Shown here piece by piece: positions 1 to 11,263 of a stretch of 64,000 nucleotides of DNA. The notes under the pieces are model-generated. The model did not search any database. It saw nothing but the letters and a program-made list of their open reading frames with translations, and was not told the origin of the DNA. Numbering within the stretch: the stretch's first letter is position 1; each line of letters begins with the position of its first letter. Location of the stretch: the NCBI GenBank assembly GCA_961205875.1, contig OY540809.1, positions 32,500,267 through 32,564,266 of the forward strand, in the 5' to 3' direction. The DNA comes from Sialis fuliginosa. Lineage: Eukaryota; Arthropoda; Insecta; Megaloptera; Sialidae. Both the position numbers and the translations under genes were made by a program.

Positions 1-177
1 TTTAAACTTAATTTGAAATATAAATTTAAACATAAACTTAAACATAAACTTAAATATAAACATAAACATTAACATAAACATAAACGTAAACATTAACTTA
101 AACATAAATATAAACATAAACATAAACATAAACATAAACATAAACATAAACATAAACATAAACATAAACATAAACAT
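1..177 (-). repeat. Inverted left arm of core 1 (truncated by window edge)
   Basis: Reverse-complement repeat: mixed AAACTTAAACAT words at 1-110, then pure ATAAAC hexamers up to the core. It carries the conserved ATAAACGTAAACATTAAC element near 80-97. The strand-switch palindrome expected further left lies outside the window. Confidence 0.9.
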
Positions 178-442
178 TATTTTTAATTGTAAAAAAGAAT
201 TGTGTCGAAAATCATCATTTGACTCAAATTACATCAAATAATGTCAAATCTAGTCATTTAAACACTAAATTTCCGATAAGTATCTAAACTGATGGAATTG
301 AATTAAAATAATTTGATCCGATTGTTATTGGTACGAATCGAGACGTTTATTATCAAAATAGACCGATTTAATACAAATCGAGTCGATTTGCAGTTGATGT
401 TATATGTTTATTTAGGTGTATGATTTAGTTTATGTTTAATGC
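178..442 (+). repeat. Core element copy 1 (type A, reference copy)
   Basis: This is the first of 25 copies of a 265-bp non-repetitive segment, bounded left by inverted AAACAT repeats and right by TTTATG repeats. It runs from TATTTTTAATTGTAAAAAAG to GTTTATGTTTAATGC. It has no open frame of note. Internal features seen in the copies: a TGACTCA heptamer at 220-226 inside the dyad ATTTGA-C-TCAAAT (217-229); the word AATCGAG at 336-342 and 377-383; a 17-bp odd-centred dyad CAAATCGA-G-TCGATTTG at 374-390; and about nine CpGs in a neighbourhood with almost none. Type A copies read TTATTGG before TACGAATC and AATTGTAAAAAAG at the left end. Identity is unknown; the loop of a microsatellite-bearing mobile element or a satellite monomer spacer are both possible. 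Confidence 0.93.
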
Positions 443-2691
443 TTATGTTTATGTTTATGTTTATGTTTATGTTTATGTTTATGTTTATATTTATGTTTAT
501 GTTTATGTTTATGTTTATGTTTATGTTTATGTTTATGTTTATGTTTATGTTTATGTTTATGTTTATGTTTAAGTTTATGTTTAAGTTTATGTTTAAGTTT
601 ATGTTTAAGTTTATATCTAAGTTTATGTTTTAATTTATGTTTAAATTTATGTTTGAATTTATGTCCAAGTTTATGTTTAAGTTTATTTTTAAGTTTATGT
701 TTAAGTTTATGTTTTATGTTTATGTCTAAGTTTATGTGTAAATTTATGTTTAAATTTATGTTTTAATTTATGTTTTAAAATATGTTTAAATTTATGTTTA
801 TGTTTAAATTTATGTTTAAATTTATGTTTTAATTTATGTTTTAAATTATGTTTAAATTTATGTTTATGTTTAGTTTAGGTTTAAGTTTATGTTTATGTTT
901 ATGTTTATGTTTATGTTTAAATTTATGTTTTCATTTATGTTTGTAATTTATGTTTAAGTTTATGTTTATGTTTATGTTTATGTTTATGTTTATGTTTATG
1001 TTTATGTTTATGTTTATGTTTATGTTTATGTTTATGTTTATGTTTATGTTTATGTTTATGTTTATGTTTATGTTTATGTTTATGTTTATGTTTATGTTTA
1101 TGTTTATGTTTATGTTTATGTTTATGTTTATGTTTATGTTTATGTTTATGTTTATGTTTATGTTTATGTTTATGTTTATGTTTATGTTTATGTTTATGTT
1201 TATGTTTATGTTTATGTTTATGTTTATGTTTATGTTTATGTTTATGTTTATGTTTATGTTTATGTTTATGTTTATGTTTATGTTTATGTTTATGTTTATG
1301 TTTATGTTTATGTTTATGTTTATGTTTATGTTTATGTTTATGTTTATGTTTATGTTTATGTTTATGTTTATGTTTATGTTTATGTTTATGTTTATGTTTA
1401 TGTTTATGTTTATGTTTATGTTTATGTTTATGTTTATGTTTATGTTTATGTTTATGTTTATGTTTATGTTTATGTTTATGTTTATGTTTATGTTTATGTT
1501 TATGTTTATGTTTATGTTTATGTTTATGTTTATGTTTATGTTTATGTTTATGTTTATGTTTATGTTTATGTTTATGTTTATGTTTATGTTTAAATTTATG
1601 TTTAAAATTAAGTTTATGTTTTAATTTATGTTTAATTTTATGTTTAAATTTATGTTTAAATTTATGTTTAAATTTATGTTTATGTTTTAATTTATGTTTA
1701 AATTTATGTTTAAATTTAAGTTTATGTTTAAATTTATGTTTAAATTCATGTTTAAATTTATGTTTAAATTTATGTTTAAATTTATGTTTAAATTTATGTT
1801 TAAATTTATGTTTAAATTTATGTTTAAATTTATGTTTAAATTTATGTTTAAATTTATGTTTAAATTTATGTTTAAATTTATGTTTAAATTTATGTTTAAA
1901 TTTATGTTTAAATTTATGTTTAAATTTATGTTTAAATTTAAGTTTATGTTTTAATTTATGTTTAAATTCATGTTTAAATTCATGTTTAAATTTATGTTTA
2001 AATTTATGTTTAAATTTATGTTTAAATTTATGTTTAAATTTAAGTTTATGTTTTTATTTATGTTTAAATTCATGTTTAAATTCATGATTAAATTTATGTT
2101 TAAATTTATGTTTAAATTTATGTTTAAATTTATGTTTAAATTTATGTTTAAATTTATGTTTAAATTTATGTTTAAATTTATGTTTAAATTTATGTCTAAA
2201 TTTATTTTAAATTTATGTTTAAATTTATGTCTAAATTTATTTTAAATTTATGTTTAAATTTATGTTTAAATTTATGTTTAAATTTATATGTAAATTTATG
2301 TTTAAATTTAAGTTTATGTTTTAATTTATGTTTAAATTTATGTTTAAATTTATGTTTAAATTTATGTTTAAATTTATGTTTAAATTTATGTTTAAATTTA
2401 TGTTTAAATTTATGTCTAAATTTATTTTAAATTTATGTTTAAATTTATATTTAAATTTATGTTTAAATTTATGTTTAAATTTATGTCTAAATTTATGTTT
2501 AAATTTATGTTTAAATTTATGTCTAAATTTATTTTAAATTTATTTTTAAATTTATGTTTAAATTTATGTTTAAATTTATGTTTAAATTTAAGTTTATGTT
2601 TTAATTTATATTTAAATTTATGTTTAAATTTATGTTTAAATTTATGTTTAAATTTAAGTTTAAATTTATGTTTCAGTTTATGTTTTAATTT
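443..2691 (+). repeat. Right arm 1: TTTATG tract, 12-mer field and a second detached pure tract
   Basis: A pure hexamer tract (443 to about 569) decays through TTTAAGTTTATG into irregular 12-mer words with several phase breaks (about 620-955). A second tract at 959-1588 is 105 perfect consecutive TTTATG copies, the longest in the window, and touches no core. From 1589 to 2691 the TTTAAATTTATG field resumes, with recurring TGTCTAAATTTATTTTAAA spacers. Low-complexity open frames here are repeat artefacts. Confidence 0.92.
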
Positions 2692-2708
2692 ATGTTTAAA
2701 TTAAACAT
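2692..2708. repeat. Strand-switch near-palindrome (17 bp, one base short)
   Basis: ATGTTTAAATTAAACAT marks the change from + to - orientation repeats before core 2. It is the 18-bp palindrome used elsewhere minus one T, giving 8-bp arms around a single base. Confidence 0.85.
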
Positions 2709-3027
2709 AAATTTAATCATAAATTTAGACATAAATTAATACATAAACTTAAATTTAAACATAAACATAAATTTAAACATTCATTTTAAACATAAATTTA
2801 AACATAAATTTAAATATAAATTTAAACTTAATTTGAAATATAAATTAAAACATAAACTTAAACATAAACTTAAACATAAATTTAAACATAAACTTAAACA
2901 TAAACTTAAATATAAACATAAACATTAACATAAACATAAACGTAAACATTAACTTAAACATAAATATAAACATAAACATAAACATAAACATAAACATAAA
3001 CATAAACATAAACATAAACATAAACAT
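2709..3027 (-). repeat. Inverted left arm of core 2
   Basis: Long-type arm: TTTAATCATAAATTTAGAC block, an ATTCATTTT marker near 2780, TAATTTGAAATATAAATT, the ACGTAAACATTAAC element near 2939, then a short pure ATAAAC run. Confidence 0.9.
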
Positions 3028-3292
3028 TATTTTTAATTGTAAAAAAGAATTGTGTCGAAAATCATCATTTGACTCAAATTACATCAAATAATGTCAAATC
3101 TAGTCATTTAAACACTAAATTTCCGATAAGTATCTAAACTGATGGAATTGAATTAAAATAATTTGATCCGATTGTTATAGGTACGAATCGAGACGTTTAT
3201 TATCAAAATAGACCGATTTAATACAAATCGAGTCGATTTACAGTTGATGTTATATGTTTATTTAGGTGTATGATTTAGTTTATGTTTAATGC
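3028..3292 (+). repeat. Core element copy 2
   Basis: 265 bp. Private changes are TTATAGG in place of TTATTGG near 3175 and GATTTACAG in place of GATTTGCAG near 3236, which shortens the 17-bp dyad arms to 7 bp. Otherwise it matches copy 1. Confidence 0.92.
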
Positions 3293-3933
3293 TTATGTTT
3301 ATGTTTATGTTTATGTTTATGTTTATTTTAAAATTTATGTTTATGTTTATGTTTATGTTTATTTTTATGTTTATATTTATGTTTATGTTTATGATTATGT
3401 TTATGTTTATGTTTATGTTTATGTTTATGTTTATGTTTATGTTTATGTTTAAGTTTATGTTTATGTTTATGTTTATGTTTATGTTTATGTTTATGTTTAT
3501 GTTTATGTTTATGTTTATGTTTATGTTTAAGTTCGTTTAAATTTAAGTTTATATTTTAATTTATGTTTAAATTCATGTTTAAATTTATGTTTTAATTTAT
3601 GTTTAAATTTATGTTTAAATTTATGTTTAAATTTATGTTTAAATTTATGTTTAAATTTATGTTTAAATTTATGTTTAAATTTATGTTTAAATTTATATTT
3701 AAATTTATGTTTAAATTTAAGTTTATGTTTTAATTTATGTTTAAATTTATGTTTAAATTTATGTTTAAATTTATGTCTAAATTTATTTTAAATTTATGTT
3801 TAAATTTATGTTTAAATTTATGTTTAAATTTATGTTTAAATTTAAGTTTATGTTTTAATTTATGTTTAAATTTATGTTTAAATTTATGTTTAAATTTATG
3901 TTTAAATTTATGTTTCAGTTTATGTTTTAATTT
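3293..3933 (+). repeat. Right arm 2
   Basis: The hexamer tract to about 3528 is interrupted by the TTTATTTTAAAATTTATG and TTTATTTTTATG/TTTATGATTATG markers shared with later arms. The transition reads TTTAAGTTCGTTTAAATTT, with a CpG not seen in other arms. A 12-mer field follows. Confidence 0.9.
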
Positions 3934-3951
3934 ATGTTTAAATTTAAACAT
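3934..3951. repeat. Perfect 18-bp strand-switch palindrome
   Basis: ATGTTTAAATTTAAACAT is its own reverse complement and is the exact point where TTTATG-orientation repeats become AAACAT-orientation repeats. The same 18-mer recurs at 5188, 6134, 7460, 8334, 9660, 10759, 12085, 14227, 15823, 18247, 26765, 29332, 32109 and 38120, and doubled before cores 14, 15 and 19. Confidence 0.93.
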
Positions 3952-4173
3952 AACATAAATTTAAATTTAAACATAAACATAAATTTAAACATCCATTTTA
4001 AACATAAATTTAAACATAAATTTAAATATAAATTTAAACTTAATTTGAAATATAAATTTAAACATAAACTTAAACATAAATTTAAACATAAACATAAACA
4101 TAAACATAAACATAAACATAAACATAAACATAAACATAAACATAAACATAAACATAAACATAAACATAAACAT
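3952..4173 (-). repeat. Inverted left arm of core 3 (short type, 222 bp)
   Basis: Starts AACATAAATTTAAATTTAAAC, has an ATCCATTTT marker near 3991 where long arms have ATTCATTTT, lacks the GTAAACATTAAC element, and ends in about 15 pure hexamers. Short arms recur before cores 5, 7 and 9 at identical length. Confidence 0.9.
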
Positions 4174-4438
4174 TATTTTTAATTGTAAAAAAGAATTGTG
4201 TCGAAAATCATCATTTGACTCAAATTACATCAAATAATGTCAAATCTAGTCATTTAAACACTAAATTTCCGATAAGTATCTAAACTGATGGAATTGAATT
4301 AAAATAATTTGATCCGATTGTTTATGGTACGAATCGAGACGTTTATTATCAAAATAGACCGATTTAATACAAATCGAGTCGATTTGCAGTTGATGTTATA
4401 TGTTTATTTAGGTGTATGATTTAGTTTATGTTTAATGT
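4174..4438 (+). repeat. Core element copy 3 (type B)
   Basis: 265 bp. Type B is defined by GTTTATGG before TACGAATC. The right end reads AATGT rather than AATGC, a mark of the first core in each two-core higher-order unit (also copies 5, 7 and 9). Confidence 0.92.
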
Positions 4439-5187
4439 TTATGTTTATGTTTATGTTTATGTTTATGTTTATGTTTATGTTTATGTTTATGTTTATGTTT
4501 ATATTTATGTTTATTTTAAAATTTATGTTTATGTTTATGTTTATTTTTATGTTTATATTTATGTTTATGTTTATGATTATGTTTATGTTTATGTTTATGT
4601 TTATGTTTATGTTTATGTTTATGTTTATGTTTATGTTTATGTTTATGTTTATGTTTATGTTTATGTTTATGTTTATGTTTATGTTTATGTTTATGTTTAA
4701 GTTTATGTTTATGTTTATGTTTATGTTTATGTTTATGTTTATGTTTATGTTTATGTTTATGTTTATGTTTATGTTTATGTTTATGTTTATGTTTATGTTT
4801 AAGTTTGTTTAAATTTAAGTTTATATTTTAATTTATGTTTAAGTTTATGTTTTAATTTATGTTTAAATTTAAGTTTATGTTTTAATTTATGTTTAAATTT
4901 AAGTTTATGTTTTAATTTATGTATAAATTCATGTTTAAATTTATGTTTAAATTTAAGTTTAAATTTATGTTAAAATTTATGTTTAAATTTATGTTTAAAT
5001 TTATGTTTAAATTTATGTCTAAATTTATGTTTAAATTTATGTTTAAATTTATGTCTAAATTTATTTTAAATTTATGTTTAAATTTAAGTTTATGTTTTAA
5101 TTTATATTTAAATTTATGTTTAAATTTATGTTTAAATTTATGTTTAAATTTAAGTTTAAATTTATGTTTCAGTTTATGTTTTAATTT
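4439..5187 (+). repeat. Right arm 3
   Basis: Hexamer tract to about 4800 with TTTATTTTAAAATTTATG, TTTTTATG and ATGATTATG interruptions and one TTTAAG. Then comes TTTAAGTTTGTTTAAATTT and a 12-mer field with three successive TTTAAGTTTATGTTTTAA blocks. Confidence 0.9.
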
Positions 5188-5205
5188 ATGTTTAAATTTA
5201 AACAT

Positions 5206-5590
5206 AAATTTAATCATAAATTTAGACATAAATTAATACATAAACTTAAATTTAAACATAAACATAAATTTAAACATTCATTTTAAACATAAATTTAAAC
5301 ATAAATTTAAATATAAATTTAAACTTAATTTGAAATATAAATTAAAACATAAACTTAAACATAAATTTAAACATAAATTTAAACATAAACTTAAACATAA
5401 ACTTAAATATAAACATAAACATTAACATAAACATAAACGTAAACATTAACTTAAACATAAATTTAAACATAAACATAAACATAAACATAAACATAAACAT
5501 AAACATAAACATAAACATAAACATAAACATAAACATAAACATAAACATAAACATAAACATAAACATAAACATAAACATAAACATAAACAT
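5206..5590 (-). repeat. Inverted left arm of core 4 (long type)
   Basis: Follows a perfect palindrome at 5188-5205. At 385 bp it is about 72 bp longer than the equivalent arms of cores 6 and 10, because it keeps the AATTTGAAATATAAATT stretch near 5325. The pure ATAAAC run covers roughly the last 120 bp. Confidence 0.9.
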
Positions 5591-5855
5591 TATTTTTAAT
5601 TGTAAAAAAGAATTGTGTCGAAAATCATCATTTGACTCAAATTACATCAAATAATGTCAAATCTAGTCATTTAAACACTAAATTTCCGATAAGTATCTAA
5701 ACTGATGGAATTGAATTAAAATAATTTGATCCGATTGTTTATGGTACGAATCGAGACGTTTATTATCAAAATAGACCGATTTAATACAAATCGAGTCGAT
5801 TTGCAGTTGATGTTATATGTTTATTTAGGTGTATGATTTAGTTTATGTTTAATGC
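5591..5855 (+). repeat. Core element copy 4 (type B, AATGC end)
   Basis: 265 bp, second core of the first 2.2 kb unit. No change other than the type B markers was noticed. Confidence 0.92.
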
Positions 5856-6133
5856 TTATGTTTATGTTTATGTTTATGTTTATGTTTATGTTTATGTTTA
5901 TGTTTATGTTTATGTTTATGTTTATGTTTATGTTTATGTTTATGTTTATGTTTATGTTTATGTTTATGTTTATGTTTATGTTTATGTTTATGTTTATGTT
6001 TATGTTTATGTTTATGTTTATGTTTATGTTTATGTTTATGTTTATGTTTATGTTTATGTTTATGTTTATGTTTATGTTTATGTTTATGTTTAAATTTATG
6101 TTTAAATTTATGTTTCAGTTTATGTTTTAATTT
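5856..6133 (+). repeat. Right arm 4 (short)
   Basis: Uninterrupted TTTATG to about 6090, then only about 40 bp of 12-mer with one TTTCAG before the palindrome. The usual transition element is absent, as if the field had been deleted. Confidence 0.9.
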
Positions 6134-6151
6134 ATGTTTAAATTTAAACAT

Positions 6152-6373
6152 AACATAAATTTAAATTTAAACATAAACATAAATTTAAACATCCATTTTA
6201 AACATAAATTTAAACATAAATTTAAATATAAATTTAAACTTAATTTGAAATATAAATTTAAACATAAACTTAAACATAAATTTAAACATAAACATAAACA
6301 TAAACATAAACATAAACATAAACATAAACATAAACATAAACATAAACATAAACATAAACATAAACATAAACAT
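6152..6373 (-). repeat. Inverted left arm of core 5 (short type, 222 bp)
   Basis: Follows the palindrome at 6134-6151 and matches the arm of core 3 in length and markers. Confidence 0.9.
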
Positions 6374-6632
6374 TATTTTTAATTGTAAAAAAGAATTGTG
6401 TCGAAAATCATCATTTGACTCAAATTACATCAAATAATGTCAAATCTAGTCATTTAAACACTAAATTTCCGATAAGTATCTAAACTGATGGAATTGAATT
6501 AAAATAATTTGATCCGATTGTTTATGGTACGAATCGAGACGTTTATTATCAAAATAGACCGATTTAATACAAATCGAGTCGATTTGCAGTTGAATGTTTA
6601 TTTAGGTGTATGATTTAGTTTATGTTTAATGT
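6374..6632 (+). repeat. Core element copy 5 (type B, 6-bp deletion)
   Basis: 259 bp. GTTGATGTTATATGTTTA is reduced to GTTGAATGTTTA near 6590, a 6-bp loss just right of the 17-bp dyad, which stays intact. The right end reads AATGT. Confidence 0.92.
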
Positions 6633-7459
6633 TTATGTTTATGTTTATGTTTATGTTTATGTTTATGTTTATGTTTATGTTTATGTTTATGTTTATGTTT
6701 ATGTTTATGTTTATGTTTATATTTATGTTTATTTTAAAATTTATGTTTATGTTTATGTTTATTTTTATGTTTATATTTATGTTTATGTTTATGATTATGT
6801 TTATGTTTATGTTTATGTTTATGTTTATGTTTATGTTTATGTTTATGTTTATGTTTATGTTTATGTTTATGTTTATGTTTATGTTTATGTTTATGTTTAT
6901 GTTTATGTTTATGTTTATGTTTAAGTTTATGTTTATGTTTATGTTTATGTTTATGTTTATGTTTATGTTTATGTTTATGTTTATGTTTATGTTTATGTTT
7001 ATGTTTATGTTTATGTTTATGTTTATGTTTATGTTTATGTTTATGTTTATGTTTATGTTTATGTTTATGTTTAAGTTTGTTTAAATTTAAGTTTATATTT
7101 TAATTTATGTTTAAGTTTATGTTTTAATTTATGTTTAAATTTAAGTTTATGTTTTAATTTATGTTTAAATTTAAGTTTATGTTTTAATTTATGTTTAAAT
7201 TCATGTTTAAATTTATGTTTAAATTTAAGTTTAAATTTATGTTAAAATTTATGTTTAAATTTATGTTTAAATTTATGTTTAAATTTATGTCTAAATTTAT
7301 GTTTAAATTTATGTTTAAATTTATGTCTAAATTTATTTTAAATTTATGTTTAAATTTAAGTTTATGTTTTAATTTATATTTAAATTTATGTTTAAATTTA
7401 TGTTTAAATTTATGTTTAAATTTAAGTTTAAATTTATGTTTCAGTTTATGTTTTAATTT
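6633..7459 (+). repeat. Right arm 5
   Basis: Same interruption pattern as right arm 3, but the pure tracts are longer (hexamer part to about 7072), so copy number changes within a conserved frame of markers. Confidence 0.9.
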
Positions 7460-7477
7460 ATGTTTAAATTTAAACAT

Positions 7478-7790
7478 AAATTTAATCATAAATTTAGACA
7501 TAAATTAATACATAAACTTAAATTTAAACATAAACATAAATTTAAACATTCATTTTAAACATAAATTTAAACATAAATTTAAACATAAACTTAAACATAA
7601 ACTTAAATATAAACATAAACATTAACATAAACATAAACGTAAACATTAACTTAAACATAAATTTAAACATAAACATAAACATAAACATAAACATAAACAT
7701 AAACATAAACATAAACATAAACATAAACATAAACATAAACATAAACATAAACATAAACATAAACATAAACATAAACATAAACATAAACAT
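7478..7790 (-). repeat. Inverted left arm of core 6 (long type, 313 bp)
   Basis: Follows the palindrome at 7460-7477. ATTCATTTT marker near 7548 and GTAAACATTAAC near 7638; lacks the AATTTGAAATATAAATT stretch found before core 4. Confidence 0.9.
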
Positions 7791-8055
7791 TATTTTTAAT
7801 TGTAAAAAAGAATTGTGTCGAAAATCATCATTTGACTCAAATTACATCAAATAATGTCAAATCTAGTCATTTAAACACTAAATTTCCGATAAGTATCTAA
7901 ACTGATGGAATTGAATTAAAATAATTTGATCCGATTGTTTATGGTACGAATCGAGACGTTTATTATCAAAATAGACCGATTTAATACAAATCGAGTCGAT
8001 TTGCAGTTGATGTTATATGTTTATTTAGGTGTATGATTTAGTTTATGTTTAATGC
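7791..8055 (+). repeat. Core element copy 6 (type B, AATGC end)
   Basis: 265 bp, second core of the second 2.2 kb unit. Confidence 0.92.
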
Positions 8056-8333
8056 TTATGTTTATGTTTATGTTTATGTTTATGTTTATGTTTATGTTTA
8101 TGTTTATGTTTATGTTTATGTTTATGTTTATGTTTATGTTTATGTTTATGTTTATGTTTATGTTTATGTTTATGTTTATGTTTATGTTTATGTTTATGTT
8201 TATGTTTATGTTTATGTTTATGTTTATGTTTATGTTTATGTTTATGTTTATGTTTATGTTTATGTTTATGTTTATGTTTATGTTTATGTTTAAATTTATG
8301 TTTAAATTTATGTTTCAGTTTATGTTTTAATTT
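8056..8333 (+). repeat. Right arm 6 (short)
   Basis: Same length and content as right arm 4: pure hexamer, then about 40 bp of 12-mer with one TTTCAG, no transition element. Confidence 0.9.
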
Positions 8334-8351
8334 ATGTTTAAATTTAAACAT

Positions 8352-8573
8352 AACATAAATTTAAATTTAAACATAAACATAAATTTAAACATCCATTTTA
8401 AACATAAATTTAAACATAAATTTAAATATAAATTTAAACTTAATTTGAAATATAAATTTAAACATAAACTTAAACATAAATTTAAACATAAACATAAACA
8501 TAAACATAAACATAAACATAAACATAAACATAAACATAAACATAAACATAAACATAAACATAAACATAAACAT
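8352..8573 (-). repeat. Inverted left arm of core 7 (short type, 222 bp)
   Basis: Follows the palindrome at 8334-8351; ATCCATTTT marker near 8391. Confidence 0.9.
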
Positions 8574-8838
8574 TATTTTTAATTGTAAAAAAGAATTGTG
8601 TCGAAAATCATCATTTGACTCAAATTACATCAAATAATGTCAAATCTAGTCATTTAAACACTAAATTTCCGATAAGTATCTAAACTGATGGAATTGAATT
8701 AAAATAATTTGATCCGATTGTTTATGGTACGAATCGAGACGTTTATTATCAAAATAGACCGATTTAATACAAATCGAGTCGATTTGCAGTTGATGTTATA
8801 TGTTTATTTAGGTGTATGATTTAGTTTATGTTTAATGT
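8574..8838 (+). repeat. Core element copy 7 (type B, AATGT end)
   Basis: 265 bp, first core of the third higher-order unit. Confidence 0.92.
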
Positions 8839-9659
8839 TTATGTTTATGTTTATGTTTATGTTTATGTTTATGTTTATGTTTATGTTTATGTTTATGTTT
8901 ATGTTTATGTTTATGTTTATGTTTATATTTATGTTTATTTTAAAATTTATGTTTATGTTTATGTTTATTTTTATGTTTATATTTATGTTTATGTTTATGA
9001 TTATGTTTATGTTTATGTTTATGTTTATGTTTATGTTTATGTTTATGTTTATGTTTATGTTTATGTTTATGTTTATGTTTATGTTTATGTTTATGTTTAT
9101 GTTTATGTTTATGTTTATGTTTATGTTTAAGTTTATGTTTATGTTTATGTTTATGTTTATGTTTATGTTTATGTTTATGTTTATGTTTATGTTTATGTTT
9201 ATGTTTATGTTTATGTTTATGTTTATGTTTATGTTTATGTTTATGTTTATGTTTATGTTTATGTTTATGTTTAAGTTTGTTTAAATTTAAGTTTATATTT
9301 TAATTTATGTTTAAGTTTATGTTTTAATTTATGTTTAAATTTAAGTTTATGTTTTAATTTATGTTTAAATTTAAGTTTATGTTTTAATTTATGTTTAAAT
9401 TCATGTTTAAATTTATGTTTAAATTTAAGTTTAAATTTATGTTAAAATTTATGTTTAAATTTATGTTTAAATTTATGTTTAAATTTATGTCTAAATTTAT
9501 GTTTAAATTTATGTTTAAATTTATGTCTAAATTTATTTTAAATTTATGTTTAAATTTAAGTTTATGTTTTAATTTATATTTAAATTTATGTTTAAATTTA
9601 TGTTTAAATTTATGTTTAAATTTAAGTTTAAATTTATGTTTCAGTTTATGTTTTAATTT
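8839..9659 (+). repeat. Right arm 7
   Basis: Marker order as in right arms 3 and 5. The hexamer part runs to about 9272, then the transition and the 12-mer field. Confidence 0.9.
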
Positions 9660-9677
9660 ATGTTTAAATTTAAACAT

Positions 9678-9996
9678 AAATTTAATCATAAATTTAGACA
9701 TAAATTAATACATAAACTTAAATTTAAACATAAACATAAATTTAAACATTCATTTTAAACATAAATTTAAACATAAATTTAAACATAAACTTAAACATAA
9801 ACTTAAATATAAACATAAACATTAACATAAACATAAACGTAAACATTAACTTAAACATAAATTTAAACATAAACATAAACATAAACATAAACATAAACAT
9901 AAACATAAACATAAACATAAACATAAACATAAACATAAACATAAACATAAACATAAACATAAACATAAACATAAACATAAACATAAACATAAACAT
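9678..9996 (-). repeat. Inverted left arm of core 8 (long type, 319 bp)
   Basis: Follows the palindrome at 9660-9677. It is one hexamer longer than the arms of cores 6 and 10. Confidence 0.9.
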
Positions 9997-10261
9997 TATT
10001 TTTAATTGTAAAAAAGAATTGTGTCGAAAATCATCATTTGTCTCAAATTACATCAAATAATGTCAAATCTAGTCATTTAAACACTAAATTTCCGATAAGT
10101 ATCTAAACTGATGGAATTGAATTAAAATAATTTGATCCGATTGTTTATGGTACGAATCGAGACGTTTATTATCAAAATAGACCGATTTAATACAAATCGA
10201 GTCGATTTGCAGTTGATGTTATATGTTTATTTAGGTGTATGATTTAGTTTATGTTTAATGC
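9997..10261 (+). repeat. Core element copy 8 (type B, TGACTCA site altered)
   Basis: 265 bp. At 10041 the A of TGACTCA is T (TGTCTCA), the only copy in which this heptamer is altered; the change also breaks one pair of the surrounding dyad. Confidence 0.92.
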
Positions 10262-10758
10262 TTATGTTTATGTTTATGTTTATGTTTATGTTTATGTTTA
10301 TGTTTATGTTTATGTTTATGTTTATGTTTATGTTTATGTTTATGTTTATGTTTATGTTTATGTTTATGTTTATGTTTATGTTTATGTTTATGTTTATGTT
10401 TATGTTTATGTTTATGTTTATGTTTATGTTTATGTTTATGTTTATGTTTATGTTTATGTTTATGTTTATGTTTAAGTTTGTTTAAATTTAAGTTTATATT
10501 TTAATTTATGTTTAAATTTATGTTTAAATTTATGTTTAAATTTAAGTTTAAATTTATGTTTAAATTTATGTCTAAATTTATTTTAAATTTATATTTAAAT
10601 TTATGTTTAAATTTAAGTTTATGTTTAAATTTATGTTTGAATTTATGTTTAAATTTATGTTTAAATTTATGTTTCAGTTTATGTTTAAGTTTATGTTTAT
10701 GTTTATGTTTATGTTTAAATTTATGTTTAAATTTATGTTTCAGTTTATGTTTTAATTT
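10262..10758 (+). repeat. Right arm 8
   Basis: Pure hexamer to about 10473, standard transition, then a 12-mer field with an internal run of TTTATG near 10692-10715. It replaces the short arm seen at 5856 and 8056 and accounts for the 1002-bp spacing here. Confidence 0.9.
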
Positions 10759-10776
10759 ATGTTTAAATTTAAACAT

Positions 10777-10998
10777 AACATAAATTTAAATTTAAACATA
10801 AACATAAATTTAAACATCCATTTTAAACATAAATTTAAACATAAATTTAAATATAAATTTAAACTTAATTTGAAATATAAATTTAAACATAAACTTAAAC
10901 ATAAATTTAAACATAAACATAAACATAAACATAAACATAAACATAAACATAAACATAAACATAAACATAAACATAAACATAAACATAAACATAAACAT
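10777..10998 (-). repeat. Inverted left arm of core 9 (short type, 222 bp)
   Basis: Follows the palindrome at 10759-10776; ATCCATTTT marker near 10815. Confidence 0.9.
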
Positions 10999-11263
10999 TA
11001 TTTTTAATTGTAAAAAAGAATTGTGTCGAAAATCATCATTTGACTCAAATTACATCAAATAATGTCAAATCTAGTCATTTAAACACTAAATTTCCGATAA
11101 GTATCTAAACTGATGGAATTGAATTAAAATAATTTGATCCGATTGTTTATGGTACGAATCGAGACGTTTATTATCAAAATAGACCGATTTAATACAAATC
11201 GAGTCGATTTGCAGTTGATGTTATATGTTTATTTAGGTGTATGATTTAGTTTATGTTTAATGT
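10999..11263 (+). repeat. Core element copy 9 (type B, AATGT end)
   Basis: 265 bp, first core of the fourth higher-order unit. Confidence 0.92.

Noticed and set aside
178..442. CENP-B box or known centromeric satellite in the core
   Set aside because: No word fitting TTCGNNNNANNCGGG was found, and the core resembles no alphoid or plant centromere monomer I know.
178..442. tRNA or other structured RNA gene in the core
   Set aside because: No cloverleaf or A-box plus B-box pair; the only dyads are 6-8 bp half-sites with a 1-nt centre, better suited to protein binding than to an RNA stem-loop.
2668..2685. TTTCAG words as 3' splice sites
   Set aside because: TTTCAG is one of several recurrent variants of the 12-mer at fixed positions in each field; no exon or matching donor is present.
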